DNA of 64,000 nt from Vagococcus proximus (GCF_029143285.1 NZ_JAPDSH010000007.1:62001-126000); one strand, 5' to 3'. Numbered from the stretch's first letter, positions 9,643 through 19,265 are shown. Made by a program: numbers and translations. Notes: generated from the letters alone by a model not told the origin.

Positions 9643-11043
9643 TTATCCAATAATAATTTTTTCTGTCGGATAGACGTATCCCTTATCTTGCATTTCTTTT
9701 GGAACAAATAGCATCAAGGTATACAGCATGCCAATACGACCAATAAACATGAGACCTGCAATAATTAACTTACCAACTGTTGTTAAGTCATCGGTAATCC
9801 CCATAGAAAGTCCAGTTGTTCCGAAAGCAGACGTTACCTCAACAATAATTGAAATAAGAGAATGATTTTCAGTAGCTGAAAGTATTAATACAGAAATGAA
9901 GCACATTAAAAGTGAGAGGTTGAAAACAACCACTGATTTTTTTATGTCTTCTTCTGAAATACGACGACCAAAGATACTAATTTTTTCTTCACTTTTAATA
10001 AATGAGAACATATAAAGGACAAGAATTGCCACTGTAGTTGTACGAATACCACCACCAACGGAACTAGGGCTACAGCCGATAAACATTAGTGTAGCAAAGA
10101 GCAGGAGTGTCGGTGTTTGGAAAGCATTTAAATCATGAATTTGAAGACCAGCATTACGAGTGGTCATTGAGTAAAACATCGAATTAATCAGTTGCTGAGT
10201 ATGCCCCATATCAGCAAATAAATGTTTACGTTCAAGTAAGTAAATAAACAAGCTCCCAAAAATAAATAGAATTAGAAATGACCCAATTGCTAATTTACTA
10301 AATAGAGAAAAGCGAAACGGATAGCCGTGTTTTTTCTTTTTAAAGAAAAGCCATTCTTTTATTTCCATGATAACGGGAAAACCAATTCCGCCAATAATGA
10401 TTAACATAATAATGCTAATTAAGAAGAAGTAATCGTCAGCATAAGGTGTGATGGACGCACCTGTGACATCAAAACCGGAGTTTGTTACGGCAGAAATAGA
10501 TTGATAAAAACCGTAGAATATTGCTTCTTTTAATTCAGTATGATGGTTAGAGGTATAAAAATGAATAGAAAAAATAATGCCAAAAATAAATTGAAGCCAT
10601 AATAAAATACCGAGTGTTGTTCGAATAAGACGAACGATACCACTTAATTTAGGCTGGTTCATGTCAGCCATAATGAGTTGTCTTTGTTTTAAAGAAATCT
10701 TACGCCTCGACACAATTAAAAAGAAGGTCGAGACCATCATAATTCCTAGACCACCGACTTGGAATAATAATTCTAATAAAATGACGCCTTTGTGGTTGAA
10801 TACTTCGTTAATATTGAAGGTACTTAATCCAGTCACACTAACTGTACTAACGGCCATAAAGATATCGTCAAGTAGTGTGGTACTCACCCCAGGATTTCTA
10901 AAAAAAGGAAGTGAGAGTAGGATGAAAGAAACTAGGGTCAATATAAGATAGTAGATAACTATCATTTGAATACTTGAAACATGAGTGGAAATAAATCGAG
11001 CAAAATCTCGTTTATACCCATAAAAAAAACGCCGTTTGGCCAT
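9643..11043 (-). CDS. ktrB: Potassium uptake protein, TrkH/KtrB family
   Basis: About 466 residues; integral membrane K+-translocating subunit. The four pore loops are visible: STVSVTGL, SAVTNSGF, MTTRNAGL and SAFGTTGL, each with the conserved selectivity glycine, in the standard four-fold M1-P-M2 layout. The longest frame starts at 11076, but a promoter (-10 TATACT at 11082-11087) would put the transcript start at about that base. ATG 11043, with GAAAGGAG upstream, is therefore preferred. No KtrA gating subunit lies next to it; it must be elsewhere if used. Confidence 0.88.
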   Translation of the reverse strand: MAKRRFFYGYKRDFARFISTHVSSIQMIVIYYLILTLVSFILLSLPFFRNPGVSTTLLDDIFMAVSTVSVTGLSTFNINEVFNHKGVILLELLFQVGGLGIMMVSTFFLIVSRRKISLKQRQLIMADMNQPKLSGIVRLIRTTLGILLWLQFIFGIIFSIHFYTSNHHTELKEAIFYGFYQSISAVTNSGFDVTGASITPYADDYFFLISIIMLIIIGGIGFPVIMEIKEWLFFKKKKHGYPFRFSLFSKLAIGSFLILFIFGSLFIYLLERKHLFADMGHTQQLINSMFYSMTTRNAGLQIHDLNAFQTPTLLLFATLMFIGCSPSSVGGGIRTTTVAILVLYMFSFIKSEEKISIFGRRISEEDIKKSVVVFNLSLLMCFISVLILSATENHSLISIIVEVTSAFGTTGLSMGITDDLTTVGKLIIAGLMFIGRIGMLYTLMLFVPKEMQDKGYVYPTEKIIIG

Positions 11044-11081
11044 AACACCCGAGGCTCCTTTCATCGATAAGTTCATTGCTT

Positions 11082-11109
11082 AGTATAGCATGGTTTTAAA
11101 TAAGTTCAA
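11082..11109 (-). promoter_or_regulatory. Promoter of the ktrB-like gene
   Basis: Minus strand: -35 TTGAAC, 16-base spacer, -10 TATACT. Its position rules out the upstream ATG at 11076 as start. Confidence 0.65.
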
Positions 11110-11186
11110 TTTGAATTAAAAAACTATGATAGTTCCCTATGGATAGAAAAAATGATACTCTAAATATATCTATTGAGGTTAAAAGC

Positions 11187-11206
11187 CCTCAGACTTTAGT
11201 CGGAGG
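11187..11206. repeat. GACTTTAGTC hairpin, possible IS200/IS605 end remnant
   Basis: Hairpin CCTC-A-GACT-TT-AGTC-G-GAGG in intergenic DNA. A GACTTTAGTC core with C-rich and G-rich arms is commonly seen in the subterminal hairpins of IS200/IS605-type elements. No tnpA or tnpB sequence lies nearby, so at most this is a scar. Confidence 0.3.
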
Positions 11207-11265
11207 TATTTTAGATGTGTAATCGTGTAAAATAAGAGATATAAACGTTTATAAGGAGGAGTTAG

Positions 11266-12978
11266 ATGTTAGGACAATTAGCAATTAGTAGTGTATTACT
11301 TTTTATAATAATAGGGAGCTTTATCGCTCGAAAAAAAGGAAGATTGAATAAAAGGCAATGGCAGGCCTTGATTAGCCTGATTATTGTCAGTGAATTAGTT
11401 TATAGCTTGTTTATTTGGGTAGCTTTACCAAGTAAGTCATTATTAAATTATTTAGTTATGAATTTAGTTTTAGGTTTGTTAGGGTTAGGAATTACCACAG
11501 TAGTCAATCAATTGGATACGTTGGTTATTGATCATAGAAAACAAACAGCGAAGTGGATTTCAGGTATTATCTTGACGGGTATTATTTTAATGGCAGCGTC
11601 TTCTGGCTATGAGATCTATAGCAAAAAACAAGTGTATAACACGCTTAATTTAGTAGAAGGAACAGACACACCTGAATTAGATAAAGAAGACACACCGGTG
11701 ACGATACCACCGAAAACAGTTCGCAATAAAATGAAGAAATCAATGAATCAGTTTGATAATCAACAGTTCTATAATTTAGGAAATTTACAAGTTCAAAAAG
11801 TGAAGGGTGAGGTTGTGTACATCGCACCTTTGGAATTTAAAGGATTTTGGCGCTGGTTAAAAGCAGGGGCTTCAGAAGGGTACTTACAAATGTCCGCAAC
11901 AGATGTTTATGAGCAGCCTGTTCCTGTTAAAAAGCCTATGACCTATATTCCGAGCGCCTTTTTCTTTAAAGACGTGGAGCGAAAAATCTATTTTGCAACA
12001 GCAACTTATAAATCAATAGGCAAGCCTCAACTTGAAGTCGCAGACGATGGACACGCTTATTATGTTCAAACATTATATAAACCAAGAGGGCTATCAGAGA
12101 ACCCAAATTACCGTAAAATGAAAATAGCAGTACTAGATACAGAGAATGGTAAAGTGGAAGTTTACGATTTAAAAGATGTTCCAGAATTTATTGATGCCCC
12201 CATCTCACCAGAAATGGCAACGGAGATGAATAGTGTTTACGGTAAATATGAAAATGGTTGGTTGAACAGTCGATTAGCTAAAAAAGGTGTGAAACTAGCA
12301 ACTGAAAATGGAACAGAAGATCAAGTAACCCCGATTTTTAACGAAAAAGGTGAGATGCTGTATTTCACAGACTTTACATCGCCGTCAAGTTCAGATGATT
12401 CTGCGATAGGCTATTCATTTATCAATGCTCGTACGGGAGAAATTACTTACTATAGTAAGAAAAATATGATGGACAGCGAAGGGCTTCTTAATTTAGTGAA
12501 CCTTGTTTATCCAGAAAAGAAATTAGAAGGAAATATGCCATTACTTTACAATATTGATGGTGTACCAACATGGGTTGTCTCAATGTTGGATGAAAATGGG
12601 ATATTTAAAAAAGTCGCGTACGTTAATGCAACAGACAGTGATATTTTAGCAATGGAAGATACTGTTGCAAAAACATTACAAACATATCGTTCAAAACAGA
12701 AACAAAAAAATGGAAATGTGTCAGCTATTGATCAAGGAAAACCGACTGAAATAAGTGGAAAAGTAAATCGCCTAACACCACCAATTGTTTCTAATGATGC
12801 AACAATAATCAAATTTGTTTTAGAGAATGGCAAGCTTTATACAGTAAATGCTAATTTATATGAAGAAGCTGCTTTCGTCGAAAAAGGGGATGTTGTTACA
12901 TTTAAGGCTACTATTTTAGATGATGACGTTCAGGGATTTGTCGATGATTTTAAAATTGAAGGCTTTGAAATAAAATAG
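11266..12978 (+). CDS. Unrecognised membrane protein with large extracytoplasmic region
   Basis: 570 residues, not recognised. Four hydrophobic helices occupy residues about 5-22, 35-53, 60-82 and 96-114. A long polar region (about 125-480) follows, predicted to lie outside the cell. It contains repeated strand-like segments (VYIAPLEFKGFWRWLKAG, GYSFINARTGEITYYSKKN) that recall PepSY-type folds. The last 75 residues (ISGKVNRLTPP...FKIEGFEIK) look like a small OB-type barrel. AAGGAGGAG precedes ATG. It is monocistronic, upstream of the mapZ-like gene but with a promoter between them. An envelope-associated role is only a guess from topology. Confidence 0.7.
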   Translation: MLGQLAISSVLLFIIIGSFIARKKGRLNKRQWQALISLIIVSELVYSLFIWVALPSKSLLNYLVMNLVLGLLGLGITTVVNQLDTLVIDHRKQTAKWISGIILTGIILMAASSGYEIYSKKQVYNTLNLVEGTDTPELDKEDTPVTIPPKTVRNKMKKSMNQFDNQQFYNLGNLQVQKVKGEVVYIAPLEFKGFWRWLKAGASEGYLQMSATDVYEQPVPVKKPMTYIPSAFFFKDVERKIYFATATYKSIGKPQLEVADDGHAYYVQTLYKPRGLSENPNYRKMKIAVLDTENGKVEVYDLKDVPEFIDAPISPEMATEMNSVYGKYENGWLNSRLAKKGVKLATENGTEDQVTPIFNEKGEMLYFTDFTSPSSSDDSAIGYSFINARTGEITYYSKKNMMDSEGLLNLVNLVYPEKKLEGNMPLLYNIDGVPTWVVSMLDENGIFKKVAYVNATDSDILAMEDTVAKTLQTYRSKQKQKNGNVSAIDQGKPTEISGKVNRLTPPIVSNDATIIKFVLENGKLYTVNANLYEEAAFVEKGDVVTFKATILDDDVQGFVDDFKIEGFEIK

Positions 12979-13024
12979 GAAATATTACATATTTATCAAT
13001 CGTGTAAAGGAATTAGCGAAAGAC

Positions 13025-13054
13025 TTAACATCTACACATGAGATGTGCTAAAAT
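13025..13054 (+). promoter_or_regulatory. Promoter of the mapZ-like gene with internal inverted repeat
   Basis: -35 TTAACA, 18-base spacer, extended -10 TGCTAAAAT. The spacer holds the inverted repeat ACATCT-ACACATG-AGATGT (13028-13046), a possible operator. The leader then has a hairpin AGCCTAA-TTC-TTAGGCT (13067-13083) without a U-run. Confidence 0.5.
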
Positions 13055-13116
13055 GTTACTATTGAGAGCCTAATTCTTAGGCTATAAAAATGCTAAAAAT
13101 AGGAAAGTGATGATAA

Positions 13117-15504
13117 GTGGAAAAGGAATACACCTGTCCGAATTGTAACGTCGTAACTACCGATATTCCATCGATTTGTCCTATTTGCGATCATGAAAAT
13201 AGAGAAAAGGCACGAGATAATAGATACAAGTGTCAAAAATGTAGCTATTCTTCAGCTAGCGCGTTTAATTGTTGCCCAATTTGTGAACATGATGAAACTA
13301 ATGCTACTGATAGCGCGATAGAAAATGATAAAGAGAGTGGGACCTGTCCAATTTGTGAGTATGGTCCAGTAAAACAGGGTGAGATTTGTCCGATATGTGA
13401 ACAGCAAGTACTTGAAAAAAAAGAGGATAAGTCTGTAAAGGCATGTCCATCATGTGACTGTGAACTTGATGAGGATGTATCAACCTGTCCAATTTGTGAC
13501 TTTGATTTTCTGAGAAGAGATTCTAATCAGGATAAGAAAAAACAAGACGTAATAGTGGAAATACCAACTCAAATTCTAACCTGTTCGTCGTGTGGTTTTG
13601 AGGTATCCGATTTTCCTGTAAGCTGCCCGTTCTGTGAAGCGACGTTCTTGCCTTTGGAAGTAGAAGTCCCTGCTGATACTGGGATTACTGAAATGGAAGG
13701 GTATTGTCCGAACTGTGAGTATGCATCAGAAGAATCGTTTGAACGTTGTCCGATTTGTGAGTATCAGGTTGTATCTGATGTTGTAAAGATTGATACACCA
13801 GAGGACCAAGAAAAAAGATGCCCAAATTGTGGAGAAGTATCTACTGAGGATGCTAACTATTGTCCGAACTGTGATGGAATAGAGGCTTTAAGAAGGCAAG
13901 TTCTTGGCCAATTACCACTGGTTAAAGTAGCGCAATCAGACGAATTAGTAACGAAAGAAACAATACAAAAAGAAGAAGTAAAAGATGTTAAGGACATAAC
14001 ATCAGAAGAAAATAACTCTGGAGGCTGTGCAATAATGACAGATAAAAAAATGAATGATGATAAAAATTTAGTAGATTCGGTTTTAGGAGCTACTAAACAA
14101 CATGCAAATGAAAAAACAGCACCAAAAATAGAGTCCAACTCTAATACGTCAAACAGACAACCAAAAGAACCTAAAGAGCCTAAAAAACAAATTAATAAAA
14201 AACCACTTATTACAGTTGCAGCAGTCGCTGTCTTATTAGGTGGAGGTTATATTGGTGCGACTAAGTATCAAGAAAATATTGAAACACAACGTTTAACAAC
14301 AATCAAAACACGTAAAGAAAATGTTGAAAAGAACTTAAAAAAACTTTACTTGAATGATGAGAAGATATTCTTAAGCGAAACGTTTGAAGAGCAACATTTA
14401 AATGAACTAGCTAAAGAAGTAGCATCGATTGAAGATCCTAAATTTGTGGACAAAGTGTCACCTGATGTTGAAGATTTGACTGCTCGTGCGACACTTCAAG
14501 GTAAAGTGAATGATTTATTTGAAGAACCACTTATTGTAGGTGATAAGTTATCAGAAAAAGCAGCTCTTAAAGAAGAGTCACCAAAACTTCCTGATGCTAT
14601 CAAAGAGCCAAAAGATGGTTTAGAGAAACTATTCAACAAAGGTATTGATAAAACGAAAGAACAAATCAAGACAATTGAAGAGGCTAAAAAAGCCGTGGCA
14701 GTAGTTTTCGATAAAGATGTAAAAAAAGAGGCGACTGCTAAACAATTGGATGAGGCTAAAAAATCTGTAGAGAAATTAAAACCTGGTAAATTAAAAGATG
14801 GCTATTTAGCTAAGTTAGATAAAGTTTCTGCTACGCTTGATAAAGATAAGAAAGCTAAAGCAGATAAAGATAGTAAAGAAGAAAAAGAGAAAAAAGAAAA
14901 AGCTGCTAAAGAAAAAGAAGCAAAACTAAAAGAAGAAGAAAAAGTCAAAAAAGAAGCTGATAAAGCGAAGAAAGATAACGAAGAAGCAGAAGCATTAGCA
15001 GATAACGATGCTGGCATATCAGAAGGTGAAACACCGGCAGTACCAGGTGAAGGTGAAGGGGCACAAGCGCCAGCTGAAGTACCACAAGAAGAGCCAACTC
15101 AAAATCAAACTAATCAACAGCCAGCACCAGAACAACCTACGGTTCAAAAACAAGGTAATGGAGATGTTACTTATGTTGATCCGGAAACAGGTAAAAAGAC
15201 AGCTGTTAAAGACGGTATCTCGATTAATGAACGCACACCAGGTTCTACCACAACCGGTGATTGGTCATGGGCTCCCGGAATCTATGATAACTTTATTGCT
15301 ACAAGTATTGCTCGTGGCTATATTGTTCCTGGTGGTTATGAAATCCGTCAGAGTGAAATCATTAATGGTGAACCATACTATGATTTATATGCTACAAACT
15401 TAGAGTCACCAGTTTCAAAAGCATTCTCTGAAAATGAACTGCCGATATTTATTGTTAAAGTAAATGCTAAAACAGGTTGGTTCAAAGGGACTGCTCCTTA
15501 CTAA
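13117..15504 (+). CDS. mapZ: MapZ-like division-site protein with seven N-terminal zinc ribbons
   Basis: 795 residues. Residues about 7-255 contain seven modules, each with two CxxC pairs (mostly CPNC/CPIC). Then come a charged linker, one membrane helix (about 363-381) and an extracellular region. That region has a coiled-coil-like first domain, a Lys/Glu-rich and then Pro/Gln-rich linker, and a C-terminal domain with WSWAPGIYDNFI, ARGYIVPGGY and a final KTGWFKGTAPY. The single-pass layout and C-terminal motifs match MapZ/LocZ, which positions FtsZ at midcell in streptococci and enterococci. The start is GTG with AGGAAAGTGATGA upstream. An internal ATG at 14035 with GGAGG may start a shorter form. 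A multi-ribbon cytoplasmic part is unusual compared with streptococcal MapZ. Confidence 0.75.
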   Translation: MEKEYTCPNCNVVTTDIPSICPICDHENREKARDNRYKCQKCSYSSASAFNCCPICEHDETNATDSAIENDKESGTCPICEYGPVKQGEICPICEQQVLEKKEDKSVKACPSCDCELDEDVSTCPICDFDFLRRDSNQDKKKQDVIVEIPTQILTCSSCGFEVSDFPVSCPFCEATFLPLEVEVPADTGITEMEGYCPNCEYASEESFERCPICEYQVVSDVVKIDTPEDQEKRCPNCGEVSTEDANYCPNCDGIEALRRQVLGQLPLVKVAQSDELVTKETIQKEEVKDVKDITSEENNSGGCAIMTDKKMNDDKNLVDSVLGATKQHANEKTAPKIESNSNTSNRQPKEPKEPKKQINKKPLITVAAVAVLLGGGYIGATKYQENIETQRLTTIKTRKENVEKNLKKLYLNDEKIFLSETFEEQHLNELAKEVASIEDPKFVDKVSPDVEDLTARATLQGKVNDLFEEPLIVGDKLSEKAALKEESPKLPDAIKEPKDGLEKLFNKGIDKTKEQIKTIEEAKKAVAVVFDKDVKKEATAKQLDEAKKSVEKLKPGKLKDGYLAKLDKVSATLDKDKKAKADKDSKEEKEKKEKAAKEKEAKLKEEEKVKKEADKAKKDNEEAEALADNDAGISEGETPAVPGEGEGAQAPAEVPQEEPTQNQTNQQPAPEQPTVQKQGNGDVTYVDPETGKKTAVKDGISINERTPGSTTTGDWSWAPGIYDNFIATSIARGYIVPGGYEIRQSEIINGEPYYDLYATNLESPVSKAFSENELPIFIVKVNAKTGWFKGTAPY
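14020..14037 (+). promoter_or_regulatory. Internal Shine-Dalgarno and in-frame ATG within the mapZ-like gene
   Basis: GGAGG at 14020-14024, a 10-base gap, then ATG 14035 in frame (codon 307). Initiation here would give a 489-residue protein lacking the zinc ribbons but keeping the linker, membrane helix and extracellular domains. Confidence 0.4.
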
Positions 15505-15511
15505 AAAATAA

Positions 15512-15550
15512 AAAAACCATACTCATAGGATTGAGTATGGTTTTTATTTT
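15512..15550 (+). terminator. Terminator of the mapZ-like gene
   Basis: Stem CCATACTCA / TGAGTATGG, loop TAGGAT, followed by TTTTTATTTT. Confidence 0.85.
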
Positions 15551-15647
15551 ACTAGAAGTGCCGATAAGTAAGTGATTTTGGATAGATTTTTTTTAAAAAG
15601 TAAAGTATACTAACATAGGAAGATTAGCAGAAAGTCAGGTGTAAAAG

Positions 15648-16217
15648 ATGGCCCAATTATTTTTTAAATATGGTGCGATGAACAGTGGAAAATCTATTGA
15701 GATTTTAAAAGTCACGCATAATTATGAAGAACAAAATAAACCCGTTGTGTTAATGACGAGTGGTGTAGACACGAGAGATGGAGTTGGCCAAGTGTCGAGC
15801 CGGATTGGGTTATCACGTCAAGCAACACCTATATTTAGTGATACAAATGTTTATCAAGTGATAAAAGCCCTTGATTTCAAACCATACTGCATCCTTGTAG
15901 ATGAGTCTCAATTCTTAGAAAAACATCATGTTTTAGAGTTTGCACAGGTTGTGGATGAGTTAGGGATACCGGTAATGGCTTTTGGTCTAAAAAATGACTT
16001 TCGCAATGAGCTATTCGAAGGTTCTAAATATTTATTATTATATGCAGATAAGTTAGAGGAATTAAAAACAATCTGCTGGTTCTGCCATAAAAAAGCAACA
16101 ATGAATTTACGTATGCTAGATGGAAATCCAACGTATTCAGGTGAACAAATTCAAATCGGTGGAAATGAATCGTATTACCCTGTCTGTCGCAATCATTATT
16201 TAAATCCTAAAAAGTAA
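15648..16217 (+). CDS. tdk: Thymidine kinase
   Basis: 189 residues; phosphorylates thymidine in the salvage pathway. The P-loop GAMNSGKS is near residue 9, VDESQFL near 85, and the lasso domain carries a structural zinc site (CWFCHKK and VCRNH). AGGTG precedes ATG. It is followed by prfA, prmC, tsaC and glyA, the usual Lactobacillales order. Confidence 0.93.
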   Translation: MAQLFFKYGAMNSGKSIEILKVTHNYEEQNKPVVLMTSGVDTRDGVGQVSSRIGLSRQATPIFSDTNVYQVIKALDFKPYCILVDESQFLEKHHVLEFAQVVDELGIPVMAFGLKNDFRNELFEGSKYLLLYADKLEELKTICWFCHKKATMNLRMLDGNPTYSGEQIQIGGNESYYPVCRNHYLNPKK

Positions 16218-16262
16218 GAGGGATAACGGATATTAATCAATTATTAGCTAAAGGAGATTATT

Positions 16263-17345
16263 ATGTACGATCAATTACAATCAATAGAAGACCGTTACGA
16301 AGAATTAGGAGAGCTGTTAAGTGATCCAGAGGTTATTTCAGATACAAAGAAATTTATGGAGCTTTCAAAAGAAGAAGCAAACACGCGTGAAACAGTAGAA
16401 GTATACCGTCGTTATAAAGAAGTGGTAGATGGTATTGCTGAAACTGAAGAAATGCTTGGAGAAAAATTAGATTCAGAAATGCAAGAGATGGCTAAAGAAG
16501 AGTTATCTGATTTAAAAAAAGAAAAAGAACAAATTGAAGAGAAAATCAAAGTGTTATTAATTCCAAAAGATCCTAATGATGATAAAAATATTATTATGGA
16601 AATTCGTGGTGCAGCCGGTGGAGATGAAGCGGCATTATTTGCTGGTGATTTATTTGAGATGTACCAAAGTTATGCTTCTTCTCAAGGATGGAAGTTTGAA
16701 GTGATGGAAGCGAATATCACAGGTATTGGCGGGTACAAAGAGGTTATTGTGATGATAACTGGAGAAAATGTTTTCTCTAAATTGAAATACGAAAGTGGTG
16801 CACACAGAGTACAACGTGTGCCGTCAACGGAATCACAAGGTCGTGTTCATACGTCAACTGCAACAGTTGTTGTGCTACCAGAAGCAGAAGAAGTAGAGTT
16901 AGACTTAGATGAAAAAGATATCCGCGTTGATATTTACCATGCTAGTGGTGCTGGTGGACAGCATGTCAATAAAACAGCTTCTGCTGTTCGTTTGACTCAC
17001 TTGCCAACAGGAATCGTAGTTGCAATGCAAGATCAACGTTCGCAATTACAAAATAGAGAAAAAGCGATGAAAATTTTACGTGCTCGTGTGTTTGATCAAT
17101 TGGAACAAGAAGCGCGTAGTGAATATGATTCTAGTCGTAAGTCTGCTGTCGGTACTGGTGATCGTTCAGAACGTATCCGTACGTATAACTTCCCGCAAAA
17201 CCGTGTAACAGATCACCGTATTGGGTTGACTGTTCAAAAATTAGATCGTATTCTTTCTGGTGAGATGGATGAAATTGTTGATGCGTTAATCATTTACGAT
17301 CAAACGGCTAAGCTGGAAGAGATGCAAAATGAAAATAAAATGTAA
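16263..17345 (+). CDS. prfA: Peptide chain release factor 1
   Basis: 360 residues, full length. The hydrolysis motif GGQ lies in [15 protein letters not shown] (near 232). The stop-codon recognition tripeptide PxT reads PST in [10 protein letters not shown] (near 185), which marks it as RF1 (UAA/UAG) rather than RF2. AAAGGAG precedes ATG. It overlaps the start of prmC, which encodes the methyltransferase that modifies the GGQ glutamine. Confidence 0.95.
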   Translation: MYDQLQSIEDRYEELGELLSDPEVISDTKKFMELSKEEANTRETVEVYRRYKEVVDGIAETEEMLGEKLDSEMQEMAKEELSDLKKEKEQIEEKIKVLLIPKDPNDDKNIIMEIRGAAGGDEAALFAGDLFEMYQSYASSQGWKFEVMEANITGIGGYKEVIVMITGENVFSKLKYESGAHRVQRVPSTESQGRVHTSTATVVVLPEAEEVELDLDEKDIRVDIYHASGAGGQHVNKTASAVRLTHLPTGIVVAMQDQRSQLQNREKAMKILRARVFDQLEQEARSEYDSSRKSAVGTGDRSERIRTYNFPQNRVTDHRIGLTVQKLDRILSGEMDEIVDALIIYDQTAKLEEMQNENKM

Positions 17346-18177
17346 GTACGTCGAAGCCCTTAAAGGGGCTTCTTCTTTTTTAGAGGGGCAAGGAAAAGAA
17401 GGGTATCTTGCTGAATACATGTTAATTGAGCGCCAAGGTTGGAATAAAACCGAACTAGTCTCAAAACTTAGACAAGATATGCCAGAATCTATCTATGATG
17501 TATGGCAGCAGGATTTAAAAAAAGTATGTGAAGGAATTCCGCCACAATACATTATAGGAAGTTGTGAATTTTTTGGACGTCGTTTTAAGGTGACCGAAGC
17601 AACGTTGATACCTAGACCTGAAACAGAAGAACTAGTAGAAGCCTGTCTTGTAGACAATAAGTCAACTTCAGGATTGAAAGTCTTGGATATAGGTACCGGT
17701 ACAGGTGCGATTGGGCTAACATTGAAGCACGAAGTACCGAGTTGGGATGTTACTGCAATTGATATTTCTTCTGAGGCATTAGCTGTTGCAAAAAAAAATA
17801 AGCTTGAATTTGGTTTAGATGTTAGATTGGTTGAAGGGGACTTGATTGAACCGGTTCAGACAGAGACATTCGATATTATTGTATCAAATCCTCCTTATAT
17901 TGCAGAGGATGAGTGGGATGTCATGGATGAGAGTGTGCGAGAGCACGAGCCAAAATTGGCTTTATTCGCTCCTAACAAAGGTTTGGAAATCTATCAACGT
18001 TTAGCTAAATCGCTTCCATCCGTCACTCATGAAAAAAGTAAAATCTATTTAGAAATTGGCTATTTACAGGGTGAAGCAGTTGTAAATCTATTTAAAAAAG
18101 CATTTCCTAAGCATAATGTTCGTTGTTATAAAGATTTTTTTGGTCAAGATAGAATGGTTATAGTAACACCAATATAG
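17329..18177 (+). CDS. prmC: Release factor glutamine methyltransferase
   Basis: 282 residues. The SAM-binding motif [12 protein letters not shown] is near 113, and the catalytic NPPY motif sits in [12 protein letters not shown] near 186. It N5-methylates the GGQ glutamine of RF1/RF2. It overlaps prfA by 17 bases in another frame, which suggests translational coupling; prfA-prmC is a widely conserved pair. Confidence 0.93.
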   Translation: MKIKCKYVEALKGASSFLEGQGKEGYLAEYMLIERQGWNKTELVSKLRQDMPESIYDVWQQDLKKVCEGIPPQYIIGSCEFFGRRFKVTEATLIPRPETEELVEACLVDNKSTSGLKVLDIGTGTGAIGLTLKHEVPSWDVTAIDISSEALAVAKKNKLEFGLDVRLVEGDLIEPVQTETFDIIVSNPPYIAEDEWDVMDESVREHEPKLALFAPNKGLEIYQRLAKSLPSVTHEKSKIYLEIGYLQGEAVVNLFKKAFPKHNVRCYKDFFGQDRMVIVTPI

Positions 18178-18208
18178 CAATTGGATTATAAGAAAGGAGT
18201 CGAGAGCA

Positions 18209-19231
18209 ATGAAAACAATTTATTTTACATCTGAAGAATTAGATGAAGCTGCGTCTTTGATTAAACTAGGGGAGTTGGTCGCTTTCCCTACAGAAACCGT
18301 CTATGGCTTAGGTGCAGATGCTACCAATTCAGAAGCAGTTAAAAAAGTTTATCAGGCTAAAGGAAGACCAAGTGATAATCCTTTGATTGTTCATCTGTCT
18401 GATGAAAAAGAACTCGTTAAGTATGTAGAGAAACTACCTGAACAAGCCTATTCTTTAATGGAGAAGTTTTGGCCAGGTCCGTTAACTTTAATCTTCAAGA
18501 TAAAAAAAGGAAGCTTGCCATCTGTTGTAACTGGTGGCCTTGATACAGCAGCCTTTAGGATCCCAGATAATAAAGCGACGCTTGAGTTAATTTCAAAAGC
18601 AGGTATCCCACTTGTTGGACCAAGTGCTAACACATCAGGAAAACCAAGTCCAACACAAGTGAGTCATGTTTTTCATGATCTACAAGGGAAGATAGCTGGT
18701 ATTATAGATGATGGCCCAACTCGTGTAGGGCTTGAATCAACAGTTTTAGATTTATCAGCAGATGAGCCAGTTATTTTAAGACCAGGTAACGTGACAGAAA
18801 AAGAAATTGAACAAGTGATAGGTAAATTAGGTAATCATCGATTAGAGGTTTTGGGTGAAGAACAACCTAAAGCACCAGGTATGAAGTATAAACACTATTC
18901 GCCTAATACGTCTGTATGGTTAGTTGATGAATCTAAATTGTCTTGGAACGAAGCTATCCAATGGGCTAAGAGTGAAGGATACCGAGTAGGGATATTAGCT
19001 CCTCTTGACGTGTGCTTAAGTTTTAAAGATGAAGTTACAGATAGTTTCAATTTGACGGATAAAAATAACGTTGAAGAAGCTAGCCAACTGTTATTTTCAG
19101 GGTTACGTTATTTAGATGACAGTTCGCAAGATCTTGATGTTATTTTAACATCAGTTTACCCTGAAATAGGTATGGGATTAGCTTATATGAATAGATTGAA
19201 CAAAGCAGCAGAGGGACATGTGCCGTCTTAA
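18209..19231 (+). CDS. tsaC: L-threonylcarbamoyladenylate synthase (Sua5/YwlC type)
   Basis: 340 residues: a YrdC domain (about 10-200; PTETVYGLGADA and the KGRPSDNPLIVH nucleotide-binding motif) plus the C-terminal Sua5 domain (about 225-335). It makes threonylcarbamoyl-AMP from threonine, bicarbonate and ATP for the t6A37 tRNA modification. GAAAGGAG precedes ATG. It probably belongs to the prfA-prmC transcript. Confidence 0.92.
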   Translation: MKTIYFTSEELDEAASLIKLGELVAFPTETVYGLGADATNSEAVKKVYQAKGRPSDNPLIVHLSDEKELVKYVEKLPEQAYSLMEKFWPGPLTLIFKIKKGSLPSVVTGGLDTAAFRIPDNKATLELISKAGIPLVGPSANTSGKPSPTQVSHVFHDLQGKIAGIIDDGPTRVGLESTVLDLSADEPVILRPGNVTEKEIEQVIGKLGNHRLEVLGEEQPKAPGMKYKHYSPNTSVWLVDESKLSWNEAIQWAKSEGYRVGILAPLDVCLSFKDEVTDSFNLTDKNNVEEASQLLFSGLRYLDDSSQDLDVILTSVYPEIGMGLAYMNRLNKAAEGHVPS

Positions 19232-19259
19232 TAAATAGCTTACCTAAAATGTTATATGC

Positions 19260-19265
19260 TATAAT
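19260..19265 (+). promoter_or_regulatory. Extended -10 of a glyA promoter (candidate)
   Basis: TGCTATAAT, a perfect extended -10, 28 bases before the glyA start. The -35 region is weak. Confidence 0.45.

Noticed and set aside
11044-11076. Upstream ATG of the ktrB-like gene as start
   Set aside because: The -10 box at 11082-11087 puts the transcript start at this ATG, and a good Shine-Dalgarno precedes ATG 11043 instead.
13117-13880. Repeated CPNC/CPIC coding units as a tandem DNA repeat or CRISPR-like array
   Set aside because: Unit spacing is irregular and the similarity is at protein level (CxxC pairs) within one long open frame.
14802-15017. Minus-strand ORF rich in Ser, Phe, Ala and Leu
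   Set aside because: It is the complement of the Lys/Glu-rich repeat region of the mapZ-like gene, with no Shine-Dalgarno and biased composition.
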